From the NCBI GenBank assembly GCA_037962975.1, contig CM075676.1, positions 43,439,501 through 43,503,500 of the forward strand: a stretch of 64,000 nt of DNA. Direction: 5' to 3'. The notes beneath the pieces were generated by a model, which made no database searches, had not been told where the DNA came from, and was given only the letters and a program-made list of their open reading frames with translations. Position 1 is the stretch's first letter. Each line of letters opens with the position of its first letter. Positions 35,341-46,570 of this stretch are shown one piece after another. Position numbers and translations under genes: made by a program. The DNA is from Clitoria ternatea. Taxonomy: Eukaryota; Streptophyta; Magnoliopsida; Fabales; Fabaceae.

Positions 35341-36127
35341 TGAACTGGTCTAAACCGGGGTCTACGATCTGGTGTGGGACCAGCCACAAAAGTATATGTA
35401 TTTTGGTGTTTATACACAGGTATAGTGGGTATCCGGTATTGTAATTCGGCCTCTCAGTGGGAGAAACCGGTCTCGTTGTCCTAGAGATCCTTCACACCAG
35501 AGTTTTACGTTGGTGTGGACGAAAGGTAGTGACACCTACGAAGATTCTCCGACGCTCAAGTTAGAAGAGTATATATGAACTCTATGAACACTTAAGCAAT
35601 GCAAATGGTAAGATGAAAGTTAAAACAACGTAACCTTACATGTGTATTAGAATATGCTATTTATAGTTGGACATGGAAAATGAATCGTTGGATGCAGGTG
35701 GGCCCATAGGTTCTGATACCGTGTATAGAGTGTCAATCAAAGTGGCTCAGTACTCAGAGTATGACAGGGGGTAGGTCAATTATCAGTGTACGATCCTGAC
35801 ACAGGGATGGAGGATAATCATATTTTCCATACATCACGCCTGCGATCGTACCTACTCCTTTCTGTAAGTGATATTGGCACATTCCGCTGTGCAGAGTATC
35901 CACACTTGATAAGTTATAACCCCTCTTATCTCATTATGACACTGAGGCAAACAGTTATATGTGACGGGGAAGTGAGGGCGGATGAAGTATCCGATGAGGT
36001 GAGAACGGATAAAGTATCCGATAAGAGCGGATAACCGGTGTGAAGATACTGCCCTGTGATACCGGTTGCCCTTCTGGAACAGTCATGCTACGTCACAACT
36101 TGAGGGGCCGGTATCCAAACCGGATCA
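35341..36127 (-). repeat. Element 2 right LTR (5' LTR)
   Basis: 787 bp, TGAACTGGTC to CCGGATCA. A TATAAATA box lies on the minus strand at 35665-35658. It differs from the left LTR mostly by G-to-A and C-to-T changes. Confidence 0.94.
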
Positions 36128-36132
36128 AATAG
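36128..36132. repeat. Element 2 target-site duplication, right copy (AATAG)
   Basis: Identical to 24527-24531. Confidence 0.9.
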
Positions 36133-37455
36133 TAATTTACTATTCATAATAGTGATTTACTATTAACATAGTAATTTACTATTCAAAATAGTAACTTAAA
36201 ATAATATTATATCCAGTATAATAATAGATTTCTAAAACGATATGAAAATAAACCTAAAAAGTATAAAAGAGAGTTATTCTTACCTTATGATTTTGGCAGA
36301 ACCTCCTTCCAAAAATTTTATTTCTCTCTCTTACTTCTACCACTATCTTTCTAACACTACTATATTAAGAAAACTTAATCTGAAAATGTGATTTCCTTCG
36401 TTAGAAACCTCGGTATTTATAGAAAAAATTTTCACTATGTATTTCATTATATAAAAGTACTGTGCAATTTCTGAAATTTTCGATTTTGGTTACTGTGCAA
36501 GTTTGAAATTTTCGTTCATGCACAGTATTTTGTATAGTAAATGTCGGCTGAATTATTAAGCCAAATAGTAACCATTCACTCGGTATATTTTAAATATTCA
36601 AAATCAGTCCTTTTTAAAATTTAGCGATATTATATCAGTTTTCACTAATTTTATAATAAGTAATATAAAGTTTAAATTTTAAAAATCTAAAATTTTCTGT
36701 TAATAAAAATTTATTAGTACGTTTTTTATTTTTTTTACGATTGGTAAAAATCAAGATTTTACTCAAATCGATAATTTTTAGATAAGTCTACTTGAAATGG
36801 ATTTTAGAAAATTTTCTTATAATTTAAATTCACTTTTTTGTAAATATTTTTAATTTTAAGTAACTTTATATGAATTTAAAATATATTATTATATTAAAAT
36901 ATTTCAAAATTTTCAAAAAATTCCAGAAAATCATAAATATTATGTAGATCAAAAAGTTCTAAAGAACCATAGTCTAATTCCTTCAAAATTTTATTTAAAA
37001 TTCTAATAAGAGTTAAATCATAAATATGTAAAAACATAAACATAAAATAAAAGTTGTGAATAATAAAGATATTTAAAATTCTTAATATAATTTCATTAAT
37101 CAATGAATACTAATTAAGTCATTTTAAAATTCTCATTCATAAATATTTTCATTTTATTATTATTATTATTTTATTTTATTTTAAGAAAACAAATAATTAA
37201 ATATAAATACCAAAAATTCATAAAAAATGATAATAATAAACTAATTTATAGTAAGTATTTCTCATGAAAGATATATTAATATCTATTTTCTATTTGTGTT
37301 GAAAATGGGATGTTACAACATGTATTACTAGTAATCACCCATATGGTATTATGATTGTGTTAGTTATGGTATTGATAGCTCCATGAAGCTGATTCAAAGC
37401 TTGTGACATGATGGTTGTTGAGTTGATAAGTATTGAGGTCATTGGAGCTAGGTTA

Positions 37456-38005
37456 TGTGATGAGGACATAACTAGAGGGACTTCTTTTGGCTAACATAAT
37501 TTTTTTGTTTCTTTTATATTTTTTTTTCATTATTTAAGATTAGGGTTGGAAAGCTTTTTGGGCTATAGGTTTGGGTCTTGCATGGTCATTTTTGCTTTGT
37601 ATGTCTTTTTGGGCCTTGTATTTTGGTCACCTTTCTTAGTTTTATTTAATTTTAATTTTTTGGGCTTAGGAGAGAATAAATCCCATTAGGTTAAGTGGTG
37701 CGCCCCCCTTTAGCCTATATAAGGCATGCTCACTTTTGTATTACATATACCTTGAATTGAGAGAATACATTTTAGTATTAGTGGAGTTAAATTTTCCTCC
37801 TTTATTTTAACTAGGGTTCTTAAACTTTGGCAAACTCTTATCCTAGGGTTTCCTCCCCTAGGTGGCGAGATTGAGGCTTATCCTCTCTAGGTGGCACCTC
37901 CCCTCTTTTCTTTTTCCTTATTTTCCTTTGGTAAAACCTTAATCCTTATTTTTCCTTTATCAAAAGAGAAAGAAGAAGAAGAACTAGATCATCCTTCCTA
38001 CATCA
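37456..38005 (+). mobile_element. 5' LTR of a Reina-like chromovirus relic
   Basis: The right end is fixed by CATCA two bases before a primer site at 38008. A TATA box, CCTATATAAGG, lies at 37716-37723. The left end is placed at TGTGATGAGGACATAACTAG because such starts are known from this lineage, so it is less certain. No second LTR was found. Confidence 0.5.
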
Positions 38006-38007
38006 TG

Positions 38008-38020
38008 TGGTATATAGAGC
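38008..38020 (+). other. Degenerate initiator-Met tRNA primer-binding site
   Basis: TGGTATATAGAGC matches the classic plant primer site TGGTATCAGAGC (complement of the initiator-Met tRNA 3' end) with a local change in the middle. It lies directly after the LTR end CATCA. Confidence 0.65.
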
Positions 38021-39700
38021 CTAAGGTTCTTTTTCTTCATGCTTCTCTTTAATTTTCATCTTTCTTGGGTATTTTATTTTATTTTTTATTATTATTATTT
38101 ACATTTTATATGCCTTCTTATTAAAAAATCATAAAATGATTAAAAAAATGCATACTTCTGATATCCTTTCTTGTTTCCTTTGAATTTATTTATGCATATT
38201 GATTGAGTCCTAATATACCTTATTTATATGCTTTAAATTTTGTGTTTATACACCATTAACATTCCTTTTATGTGATAAAAATTTGATCTTGAAAACTTTA
38301 ATTTTCCTAGAGCCAAAATTAGGTCTTAGTGCATTTTCGGAGCCTTATCATTATTCCTAAATATTTGCTTGAATCTGTGAGTAGTGTGTTGAATTCTAGG
38401 TCATTAAAATTTATTTCTTTTAATTGGCTTAAGGCTCCAAATCCTTGGTTAAACCATCTCATTTTTAGGTGGTTATTTTATGCTTAAATTTTAGGCATTG
38501 TTAGGTTCTTTCCATAGCTTTCTTCTAAGGTTTATTTTTGCATTTTTTTGGTCTAGCACAATAGGTTCATTTAAATCTAAATTTTGCATATTACTTTCTT
38601 AGCATTTTAAATGTCAAAAAATACTTTCCTTCCATGCCTAATTCATATGGGAGAAGATGTATGCTTATGTGTAAAGAGTGCTAAAATTGAATTTTATGAT
38701 TTGTTTCTTGGTTTCAATTTTGGGCTTTTGTGTTGATCCTTTCAGGTGTAAAAAAATAGAATTTAAAAAAAAAAGAGAACAAAGTATTAAAAGTAAAAAA
38801 AAATTAAAAAAAAATATGAACACCTTGATTGTAATTGTTTGAAAGCCTTTAATTATCATTTATACTTGTCTAAGAAACTCTAAAATTCAATTTCACAAGT
38901 TGGTACCTTTTCTTACACAAGTTTTTGCATTCTAGGTTTCTAGCTCTTTATAATTGTGATTGTTTCTTTTTATGCATTTATTTATTTGATTGTGTAGTTT
39001 TGTCAAATTTTTGTGTGGTCACGGCAATTCCAAATCCTAAGTAGAAGCTCCATTCATTTTCTCTTTTATTGCTTTGAGTCATTCCTTTTGTCACATAAAA
39101 TCCAATTTGAGTTACCCTTTTCTAATTTCACTTTTGATGTTTGTCTTTTCCTCTTCTTAAGTTTTGTCTTAGAGTTTTTATACCTTTGACATTCTTTTGG
39201 GATAAGTCTTAATTCGATATCTTGAAGGTAGCATACTTGGAACATAGAGGTAAGAGTGACATTGTTTGAGGTTAAGGAGCTTAAACTAATTTGGAGGAGT
39301 GATGAGAGTGAAACACTAGAGTGAAGTGACCATTTTTTTAAATTTTTTTGCTTTCCTATATTAATTATGCTAACTTTTATTTTGAGTTTTCTTAAGCTTG
39401 TGTCGTGATGGTCTTGGAGCTTGAAAACTTGAAGACAATTGTATTAGAAGCAAAGCCTTGTAAAAAAACAAAAATATTGTCAATTTTTTTCTTTGCACTT
39501 TAGACCTTGTATTCTGGGGCATTTACTTTACAGACATTAGATTTTTTTGTGGACTTTGGTTTATTTAGTTGATTAGGAGTAATGCGCTTAGGTATTAGTT
39601 TACTTTTGTGCACCATGACTAGCTTTGCTTTATTTGCTTTTGCTATTTTTTTCCTTTTACTTACTTTGCTACTTGTAATTCTCATCTCTTGCATTGTACC
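38021..39700 (+). other. Leader region of the Reina-like relic, AT-rich
   Basis: Non-coding and T-rich, with a near-pure A stretch at 38765-38815. It lies where the untranslated leader would be, between primer site and gag, but no specific element is recognised. Confidence 0.4.
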
Positions 39701-39701
39701 A

Positions 39702-40560
39702 TGTCTTCTTCTAGGTAAGATAGAACACCTAACATGTTTGAGGTTTTAATTGAACAATTAGGTGCCCTTAATTTTAAATTAGATTCTTATGAGGTTAAGA
39801 ATAATTCTACCATAGAAAAAATAAAAATAAAAAATAAAAAAGGTTCTTGAGGAAGTTCATAAGAAATTAAAAGAAATTTGGGATAATATTTTAGAATATG
39901 ATACCAATGGAAATAAGAAAATAGGTTTGTGTCAAAATGAAAAAGAAATATCAAAGTTAAGGAAAAAACATAATACATCTATGGATGAGAAAGTGAAACT
40001 TTATTGGAATAAGTATGATAGGTATAAGAAAAAGAAAAAAAGTAGTTAAAGGTGAAAATAAAAATAGAGAACATAAGGGCTTGTCTTTAAACAAACTTAA
40101 TGTTTCAACAAAGAGTCACCTTGATCATAGTTTGCCTACTCCTATGACCAATAATAGTTTATTCATCTCACTCATTAGTGATAGTCTTCTTGTCATTAAT
40201 GATAGTTTGTCTCTCTCAAACATTATCTCTAAACCTCAAGAAGACCATAAAATGGTAGAATTAATCCTTTCATAATTCACTCATTCCTAGTAAAAAGAAA
40301 TAGTCAATCGTAGTTCCTAGTTGTCTTAGGGTTAGTTCTAGGATGTATATAATTATAATAGTATCTTATAGGATTAGCATATGTCTTTACTCTTTTGAAT
40401 TGTCATTCCCAATAGTCATTTCATATGTTATCATGCTCTATAGTAGGATTTTTATAGGATTAACTTTTTGTCCATCTTATCATATGTCTATTTCATTTCA
40501 TTTTCAACCACATCTTATCTATGATCATGTTGATCTTATTTATTTTAATAAAGGCTGATG
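39702..40560 (+). pseudogene. Gag remnant of the Reina-like relic
   Basis: Opens MSSSR, stop, DRTPNMFEVLIEQLGALN and then breaks into short frames rich in Lys and Glu. The end (about 40330-40560) resembles the reverse complement of 16000-16200, which lies just downstream of the gag-protease remnant on the other strand, so the two loci are likely old copies of one family. No complete domain is left. Confidence 0.4.
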
Positions 40561-41461
40561 TTTGATATTGAAATGATGAATTAATTATTAGCATATATAT
40601 ATTTTGTGATGTATCGAATTGAATCGATGATTGATTTATGGTTTTGATGACTTCTATGCCATTGTGTTATGATTGTGACATCATAAAATATATTACCCAA
40701 TGGGTAATATTTTTATGTGTAAGATTGTTATTTACTATTTTGAGTGGTACTCACCCCTCAACTTTCACTTTAGTGAAGGATTTGTAATTAATCATTTTGT
40801 TATGTTGTTTAACATGAATGTATAATATTCATGGTTTTGTTAATGTTTAAAGTTTGTGTTATACCCCTTTAATTGACTTGATTTTGGCAGACACATATAT
40901 GTGATGTCAAAAGTTAAGTTATATATTAAGTTTTGGTATGGCCCTTTAACTGGCCTAAGATGGCAGGTGTGTGTGTGTGTGTGTATATGACATTGATGCC
41001 ATATTGTTAGCACGTATGATGATATGTGAAATATATTTATGTGAGTGATAGTGGATATGTAGCTGACACTTCACTCGAGGTTTAGTTTGAATAATTCCAT
41101 CATATAATGTTGAGGAGTTAATCCCCCTTATGTCTGAGGATTGTTTAAACTTAAATGATTGTGAATTTTGACATTATGGTTAAGTTGTGTAAGTGATGCC
41201 CTAGGATGAGTATTCTTTGGTTCCGTACTCATCGTCATGTATGAGAAGGGAATGATACCTTGTTAAGGATTTATAGCTTGGATAGGCCCATTCTGAAGCA
41301 TGTTAGGACTTGTAATTTATGTCTTTCATTGTGTGTATTGTTAAGTTGCGTGTCGCGTAGGTTCTTGGATTAATTCGTCAGGGTGTTTCGTTTAAATTGC
41401 AAGAAAAATAATTTTAGTAATCCCTGAGAAATAATTCTAGGAATTTAGGCGGGATGTCACA
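40561..41461. other. LTR-like sequence ending GGGATGTCACA
   Basis: Non-coding, with TACTCACCCCTCAACTTTCA at about 40750 and a terminal block whose reverse complement (TGTGACATCCCGCCTAAATT) is closely similar to the start of the block at 17320. A (GT)n run lies at 40967-40984. The left boundary is unknown. Confidence 0.4.
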
Positions 41462-42034
41462 TGCAAACCAGTTTTCCCCTAAATGAAGCTTATGAAGCCA
41501 TCAAGGGGTTTAAAATATTTTCTTTAAAAATAGAAAATGTATTACAAATTTAAAGATTGAATGTGGTAACTTTTAAAATTGGTCTAGTTCTTCATATTTA
41601 TTTATTTAAAATAACTTATGTGTTTCCTAACATATTATATTTTTTAATTAATTATTTTTATTCATTAAAATATGTTCTAATTTATTAAATTTAAACTAAC
41701 CAGAAGTAACTGATGTTTAAATTCATTGAGTTTTTTTTATAATTATACATGTTTCATAGATAATTGATGCAATTATACTTCATAAGTTCAATCTTTAATA
41801 AACAATCTATTATAATTGATTTCCTTTCTGCTTCTGCATTATAACTGATTTTTTAATTTCTTATTTTAATTTATTAAAATTTTCAATTGGTAGAAGATAT
41901 TTTTTATGATTATAAAAATTTAATTTTTTTTAAAATAGAAAATATTGCACCACGGATTTGATGATTCAGGTATTTTTTTAAAATTGGTTACTTTTTTAAT
42001 GTTGTTTATCATAAAAAAATTTATGTTTCTAATA

Positions 42035-42190
42035 GGAAGAGCTTTGAAGGCCAAGAAGTTAAACCCCAGATACGTATGACCCTATCAGATTCTGCAAAAG
42101 ATAGGAACTCATGCGTACCGTATTGCTCTGCCACCCGAGCTAACAAACCTTCATAATGTTTTTCAAGTCTCTCAACTCCGTAAATATTAT
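42035..42190 (+). pseudogene. Chromovirus integrase C-terminal fragment
   Basis: 52 codons read GRALKAKKLNPRYV, stop, PYQILQKIGTHAYRIALPPE, LTNLHNVFQVSQLRKYY. This is the C-terminal GPY/F module of plant chromovirus integrase; the stop is TGA in place of the GGA of the GPY motif. Both flanks are AT-rich and unrelated, so only this module survives. Confidence 0.75.
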
Positions 42191-42489
42191 AATTGATAAT
42201 TAATATTACAAATTGTCTTAATTACATGTGATTATATAGGTGACTATGATAATTTGAAGATTGTGATTCCTATTTAGATGTTACTTTCTTATTTATAGAA
42301 TTTGAAAAATAATTTATATGTTTCATAATATATTTTTAATTATAAATCAATTACCAGATTGTCTTAATTACATACAATTGTTTAGTCACTTTTCACTATC
42401 ATAATTATAAAAAATTGGTTTTACTAAAACAAGCACCAACAGCCTAAAATCAGATAATTGATAGCTTCCTATTTAGCATTGCATTCCAA

Positions 42490-43010
42490 AAATATAAGGA
42501 AGAATTTGGAGTCTATACCAAGAAAATGAAGGATAACAACATGGTTCGGATCTGTTTATATGTTGATGATCTTCTGGAAACAATGAGATGGAGATAGAAA
42601 GGTTCAAAAGAAGCATGAAGCAGGAGTTTGACATGACTGATCTAGGAGAACTTTTCTACTTTCTAGGAGTAGAATTTCAGGAGACTAAAAATGGGCTAGT
42701 TGTGCAGCAGAAAAAGGTACATAATTGATGTGCTGAAAAGGTTCAACATGTTTGAATGCAATCTAGTTTTAACTCCGGTTGAAACTTCACAAGGATGAAG
42801 CAGCAGAACCTGTTGACCCCACCTTGTTCATAAAGATGATTAGCTCTCTTAGGTATATTTGCCACACTAGACCCGATGTTTCATTTGTTGTCAGTTTGGT
42901 AAGTAGGTTTATGCAAAAGCCTATGAAGTCACATTACCTTGCAGCTAAAAGAATACTAAGATACTTAAAGGGAACAAATGAGAGATTTACTTGTATTCAA
43001 GTTTAACGGC
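42490..43010 (+). pseudogene. Ty1/copia reverse transcriptase - RNase H remnant
   Basis: Reads EEFGVYTKKMKDNNMVRICL, YVDDLL (copia RT active site), then after a small deletion GNNEMEIERFKRSMKQEFDM, TDLGELFYFLGVEF, then in other frames IIDVLKRFNMFECN, HKDEAAEPVDPTLFIKMISS, LRYICHTRPDVSFVVSLVSR, FMQKPMKSHYLAAKRILRYL. The order is typical for the end of a copia polyprotein. At least three frameshifts are present and the remaining RNase H is missing. Confidence 0.85.
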
Positions 43011-43026
43011 TAACAAATTCTGAATT

Positions 43027-43035
43027 AGGAGGGAA
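43027..43035 (+). other. Polypurine tract of the copia relic
   Basis: AGGAGGGAA directly before the LTR that starts TGTTGTGAAG. Confidence 0.55.
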
Positions 43036-43214
43036 TGTTGTGAAGTAATTCAAAATCAGTTTATTAGTTTGTTATGATTTAGTTGTTAGGATTTTATCTA
43101 TAAAAGGCTTTGATCAATGGAATAAATTTTAGAATGATTCAGTAAATAAAACCAGAATTTGTGTCCTAGTTACATACTTTGTTTTTCTAAGTTTCCAAAC
43201 TTTTAGTTTCTACA
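43036..43214 (+). mobile_element. 3' LTR of the truncated copia element
   Basis: 179 bp from TGTTGTGAAG to TTTCTACA, preceded by a polypurine run. Inside are a TATA box (TCTATAAAAGG) and an AATAAA. The size is normal for short copia LTRs. The 5' half of the element is missing. Confidence 0.6.
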
Positions 43215-46200
43215 ATGGTTGTGTCACTTGTCACTTAACATTCATTAATGTCCAAGAATATATTACTTTAACATTTTTTAGTCATGGACCAAGAAAGTTA
43301 TTTAAATATCTTATCGATCTATTGTCTAAATAAATTAAATCAAAAACTTACTGATTTATTTACTAGATAGGAATCACAAATGAATAAGATAAGTTATCTT
43401 ATTTTGACCCTGTTATTTTATCTATCAAATAGATTTAAAAGTAGATATGATAATAGTGAGATTGGTTGACATTTCAAATTTCAATTTCATTAAAAAATAC
43501 ATAAAAATTAGGCAAGAATTCAACAAAAAAAAAAAGTGTAATGAGTTCTCTTCATGCCCATAAAATTTTAAAAGATCTCATCTTGCTATATATTTGTTAT
43601 GTTTATTTATTTTAATAATTTAAATAATATATTGAAGTTAAAATAATATGTAAAATTAGACTTTGAAAATCTTAAGAATTATATTATTTTAATAAAAAAT
43701 ATATAAATTATCTTTATTAGTTAGTCTTTATAATTAAAATTACTAAATTATTTTAATGGGATAAACTGTTATGATTTTATATCAACTTCAAATTTATTAC
43801 AGTCGAATTTGGTTGATATTGATATTTTCTCGTATCTAATCAAACTAATTTTTCCCATAAAAGTCGTAATAGAGGTCGATAAATACCTATAGACAATGTC
43901 ATAAATCAACTTGGGTCAAAGACCAATGACCTAATCAGTATAAGCCACACTTTGGATTGGAGATGCAAAGACAAAATGTAATAGATGGACTTGATAATTT
44001 CTTCGTTAAAAATCCAATCAATCAATGGAGTTCCTTGAACTGGTGGAGTGTGTTCAATCATTTTGTGCACAAGTGGTTTCTCTTCCCTTAATGAGATTAT
44101 TGCTCCAGTTACACATGTGGACAATTACTTCTCATTCATGAAGATAACACATGTTCACACACCAGAATGAGAGTTAAATAGTGTAATTAAAAGTTGACAA
44201 ATTCTTTTCGTAAAAACAACTCTTATAGATACCTTGAGTTTTACTTGGTTAAAAAATTAAAATGGTTTAACAAACAAATCAAATACTTGTCTAAATTTTC
44301 ACAAACTTAAAAATAAAAAATAAGAAAATTAACAATATTAATAAAACGATAAAATCACACAAATAAAATATTATATTGATTCACTTTTTAACTAACACTG
44401 GTAGAACTTAATATAAACCAATGTAGATTTCTATTGGTGGAAGTTAATATAAACTAATGTAGATTCCTCAAGGTTTCTATTCTTTATTAAATTAGGAATT
44501 GTGTTTAGAAATTATTTTCATGTTTCCATTATTGATTACATGAAACTAATACTCGCAGCCTTGGAACCTTCTCATGTAAACCAATTTGTACCCTGATTAT
44601 AACTGAATGGTGTAATTATGTTTATAACTTGCAATTAGTTCTCACATCATGGGAAATTGCACCCGTTGTTTTTTATGTCAACGAAGTAATCATAATAATG
44701 AAATAAAAGTAAAGAAAGGAAGGAATATGATTATTTTATTAAAACGCTAATTGAATTTTTCTTATTTTAACTTTGGACTGAGATTAAAATTTGATTCAAA
44801 TAAAAAAATAGGTACGTGAGCTTTTAAAAATTGAGAGACTTGGCATCAATTTTTATGTTTTTTATAATAGTATTTTTTTATCAAGTATATTTTGTTAGAA
44901 AGTCTCATTGAATAAAATAGAAAAAATAAAGAATATATAAATGTTAAGAATACCACTTATAATAAACCATATTCATGTTTAATTATTAAAAAACAACCAA
45001 AGCCTTAAAACATGGAAAGGAGTCCAAACTTTAAAAAAGTCTATAAAATTACGACAAATAAAATCAAGACAAGACAATAAACCTGGACTTAAAAAAGTAT
45101 AAAAAAGTCTCATTAAATAAAATAAACAAGAATAAAAAATATGTAAATGTGAAAAAATCATACATAATATCCCAAAAATTTATAATTAAATATTTCCATT
45201 CCCCAAGGCTATGCAAGTTAAAAAATTACTTCATAATAAACTAACCCAGATAATTATGTAAAATGATTAACGGAAGAGATAGATTTAAAACCACCGTCAT
45301 TTGAAACGACAATAGATTGGACTATATTTAAAAAACAATAAATAGTATGAACACCCAATTACCGGTTTAAGATTTGAGTTTCAAAAAAGATTTAAGATTC
45401 AAATCTTAAAAAATACATTAAAATACCATTAAATCTTGACTGAAAAATTATTAACGATCATAATAATTTTGTCTGTTGTCTAATCTCAAACCCGAATAAA
45501 GTCAAACCAAACCAACATTAATTACACATAAGAAAATTTGCACCAACGTACTCAATCGTATATGATGAAGATATTCAAAGTATCACATCAGACTGCTTCA
45601 CCTCGAACAGTTTTTTAAGTGCAGATGTAACTTAACCCAGGGAAATAAAAAAATTTAAAAACGGACCCGACCTCCACAAACGAATTATCATCAACTATGA
45701 GGTGTTTGATTTACAGTTTAAAAATAGAGTTAAATTAAAAAAAAAATTAAAGATTAGTATTAATTTTTTATATTATTCGAGACACTACCAATTGTCCCCA
45801 AAATTGTGAATAGAACTTCTTAGCCATAAGATACATACAAATAACTAGGATGGTTAAGTAATTTGTTAAAAAATTTATTGACATAAAAACTCATTTGTTT
45901 AAACTTACTTATTTTAAAATATAAATATTTCTTTAATTAAAAAATATTTTAAATATTAATATATTTATTTAAAGTTTTAAAAATAAAATAAACTAAAAAT
46001 AAACTGATTTACTTATTAAAAATTAATTATCAAAATAATACTTTTTAAAATAATAAGTTTAAACAAAAAATCAAGAATAGAGCATAAAACTCGTACTAGA
46101 GTAGGAAGCAAGATTCATTTTACAACAATCAAATCTAAGCAAACCTGTATTTATGATATACCATCGTTTACCTGGCAGATATTCCCCTCTTTTCTTTGAT

Positions 46201-46570
46201 CATAAATCAGAAGTATTTAACCCAAAATAGATTATCGAAAGCCAACACATTCTGATGACATGGGTACTCGCTTTCTTCTTCACCCCTCACAGTTGTTTGT
46301 CAGCAAATTACCAATCAGATACACAAAAGGGTCCACAAATTTAGAATAGCAAAACCGCATTGATTGAAAAAAATAGCCAACACATTTAGTCAAGTTGTAT
46401 CTAGGTTGTCGGATCGGAAATTCCTTCGACACAAAAATGCAAGTAGTACACTGTCCACTTATAATTTTATCAAACGCTACTTATCTTTGGTGTCCACTAA
46501 ACTCAAAGGAGATCAACAATTTCTTGTTCATATTCACCATCATGATCCGATTCTAATCCCTCCAGAGTCA
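43215..46570. other. AT-rich intergenic DNA
   Basis: No gene supported. The minus-strand open frame at 43906-44124 (KPLVHKMIEHTPPVQGTPLI) looks more protein-like than its surroundings but matches nothing I recognise; it could be a stray exon. 46200-46570 probably contains the 3' untranslated region of the DNAJ gene. Confidence 0.5.

Larger units (their letters stand above)
24532..36127 (-). mobile_element. Element 2: second Tat-lineage Ty3/gypsy retrotransposon, same family
   Basis: 11.6 kb, minus orientation. It has two LTRs of exactly 787 bp each (24532-25318 and 35341-36127), a perfect 5-bp target duplication, polypurine tract TAGGGGACAAA, primer site TGGCACGCCCAGTGGGAC, and the same gene order as element 1: gag, protease, RT, RNase H, aRH, integrase, tandem subrepeats, antisense gene. 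By eye the first 305 bp of the LTRs differ at about 26 positions, mostly G/A and C/T, so it appears older or faster-decaying than element 1. The antisense gene and integrase have lost key codons. It is nested in a long LTR. Confidence 0.94.
21974..37317 (-). mobile_element. Long solo LTR (about 3.75 kb net) split by element 2
   Basis: TGTAACACCCCC at 21974 and GGGATGTTACA ending at 37317 are a matched TG...CA pair. The flanks are ATATG (21969-21973) and ACATG (37318-37322), a 4 of 5 match. Element 2 occupies 24532-36127 with its duplication in 36128-36132, leaving 2558 + 1185 bp. The two parts share (T)AATAGT / ACTATT repeats at the join, so they were once contiguous. On the minus strand TATAAATACCGAGG (about 36420-36407) is followed by a transcript-like leader and AAGGTAAGAATAAC, suggesting minus orientation. 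No internal domain is left, so a solo LTR is the simplest reading. Confidence 0.45.

Noticed and set aside
24532..36127. Single large element spanning both Tat copies (2693-36127) as a complex duplication
   Set aside because: Each copy has its own LTR pair and its own target duplication (ATATA and AATAG), so they are independent insertions.
43906..44124. Minus-strand 72-codon open frame with protein-like composition
   Set aside because: It could be a stray exon, but no family was recognised and no splice partners were found, so it is mentioned only in the intergenic entry.
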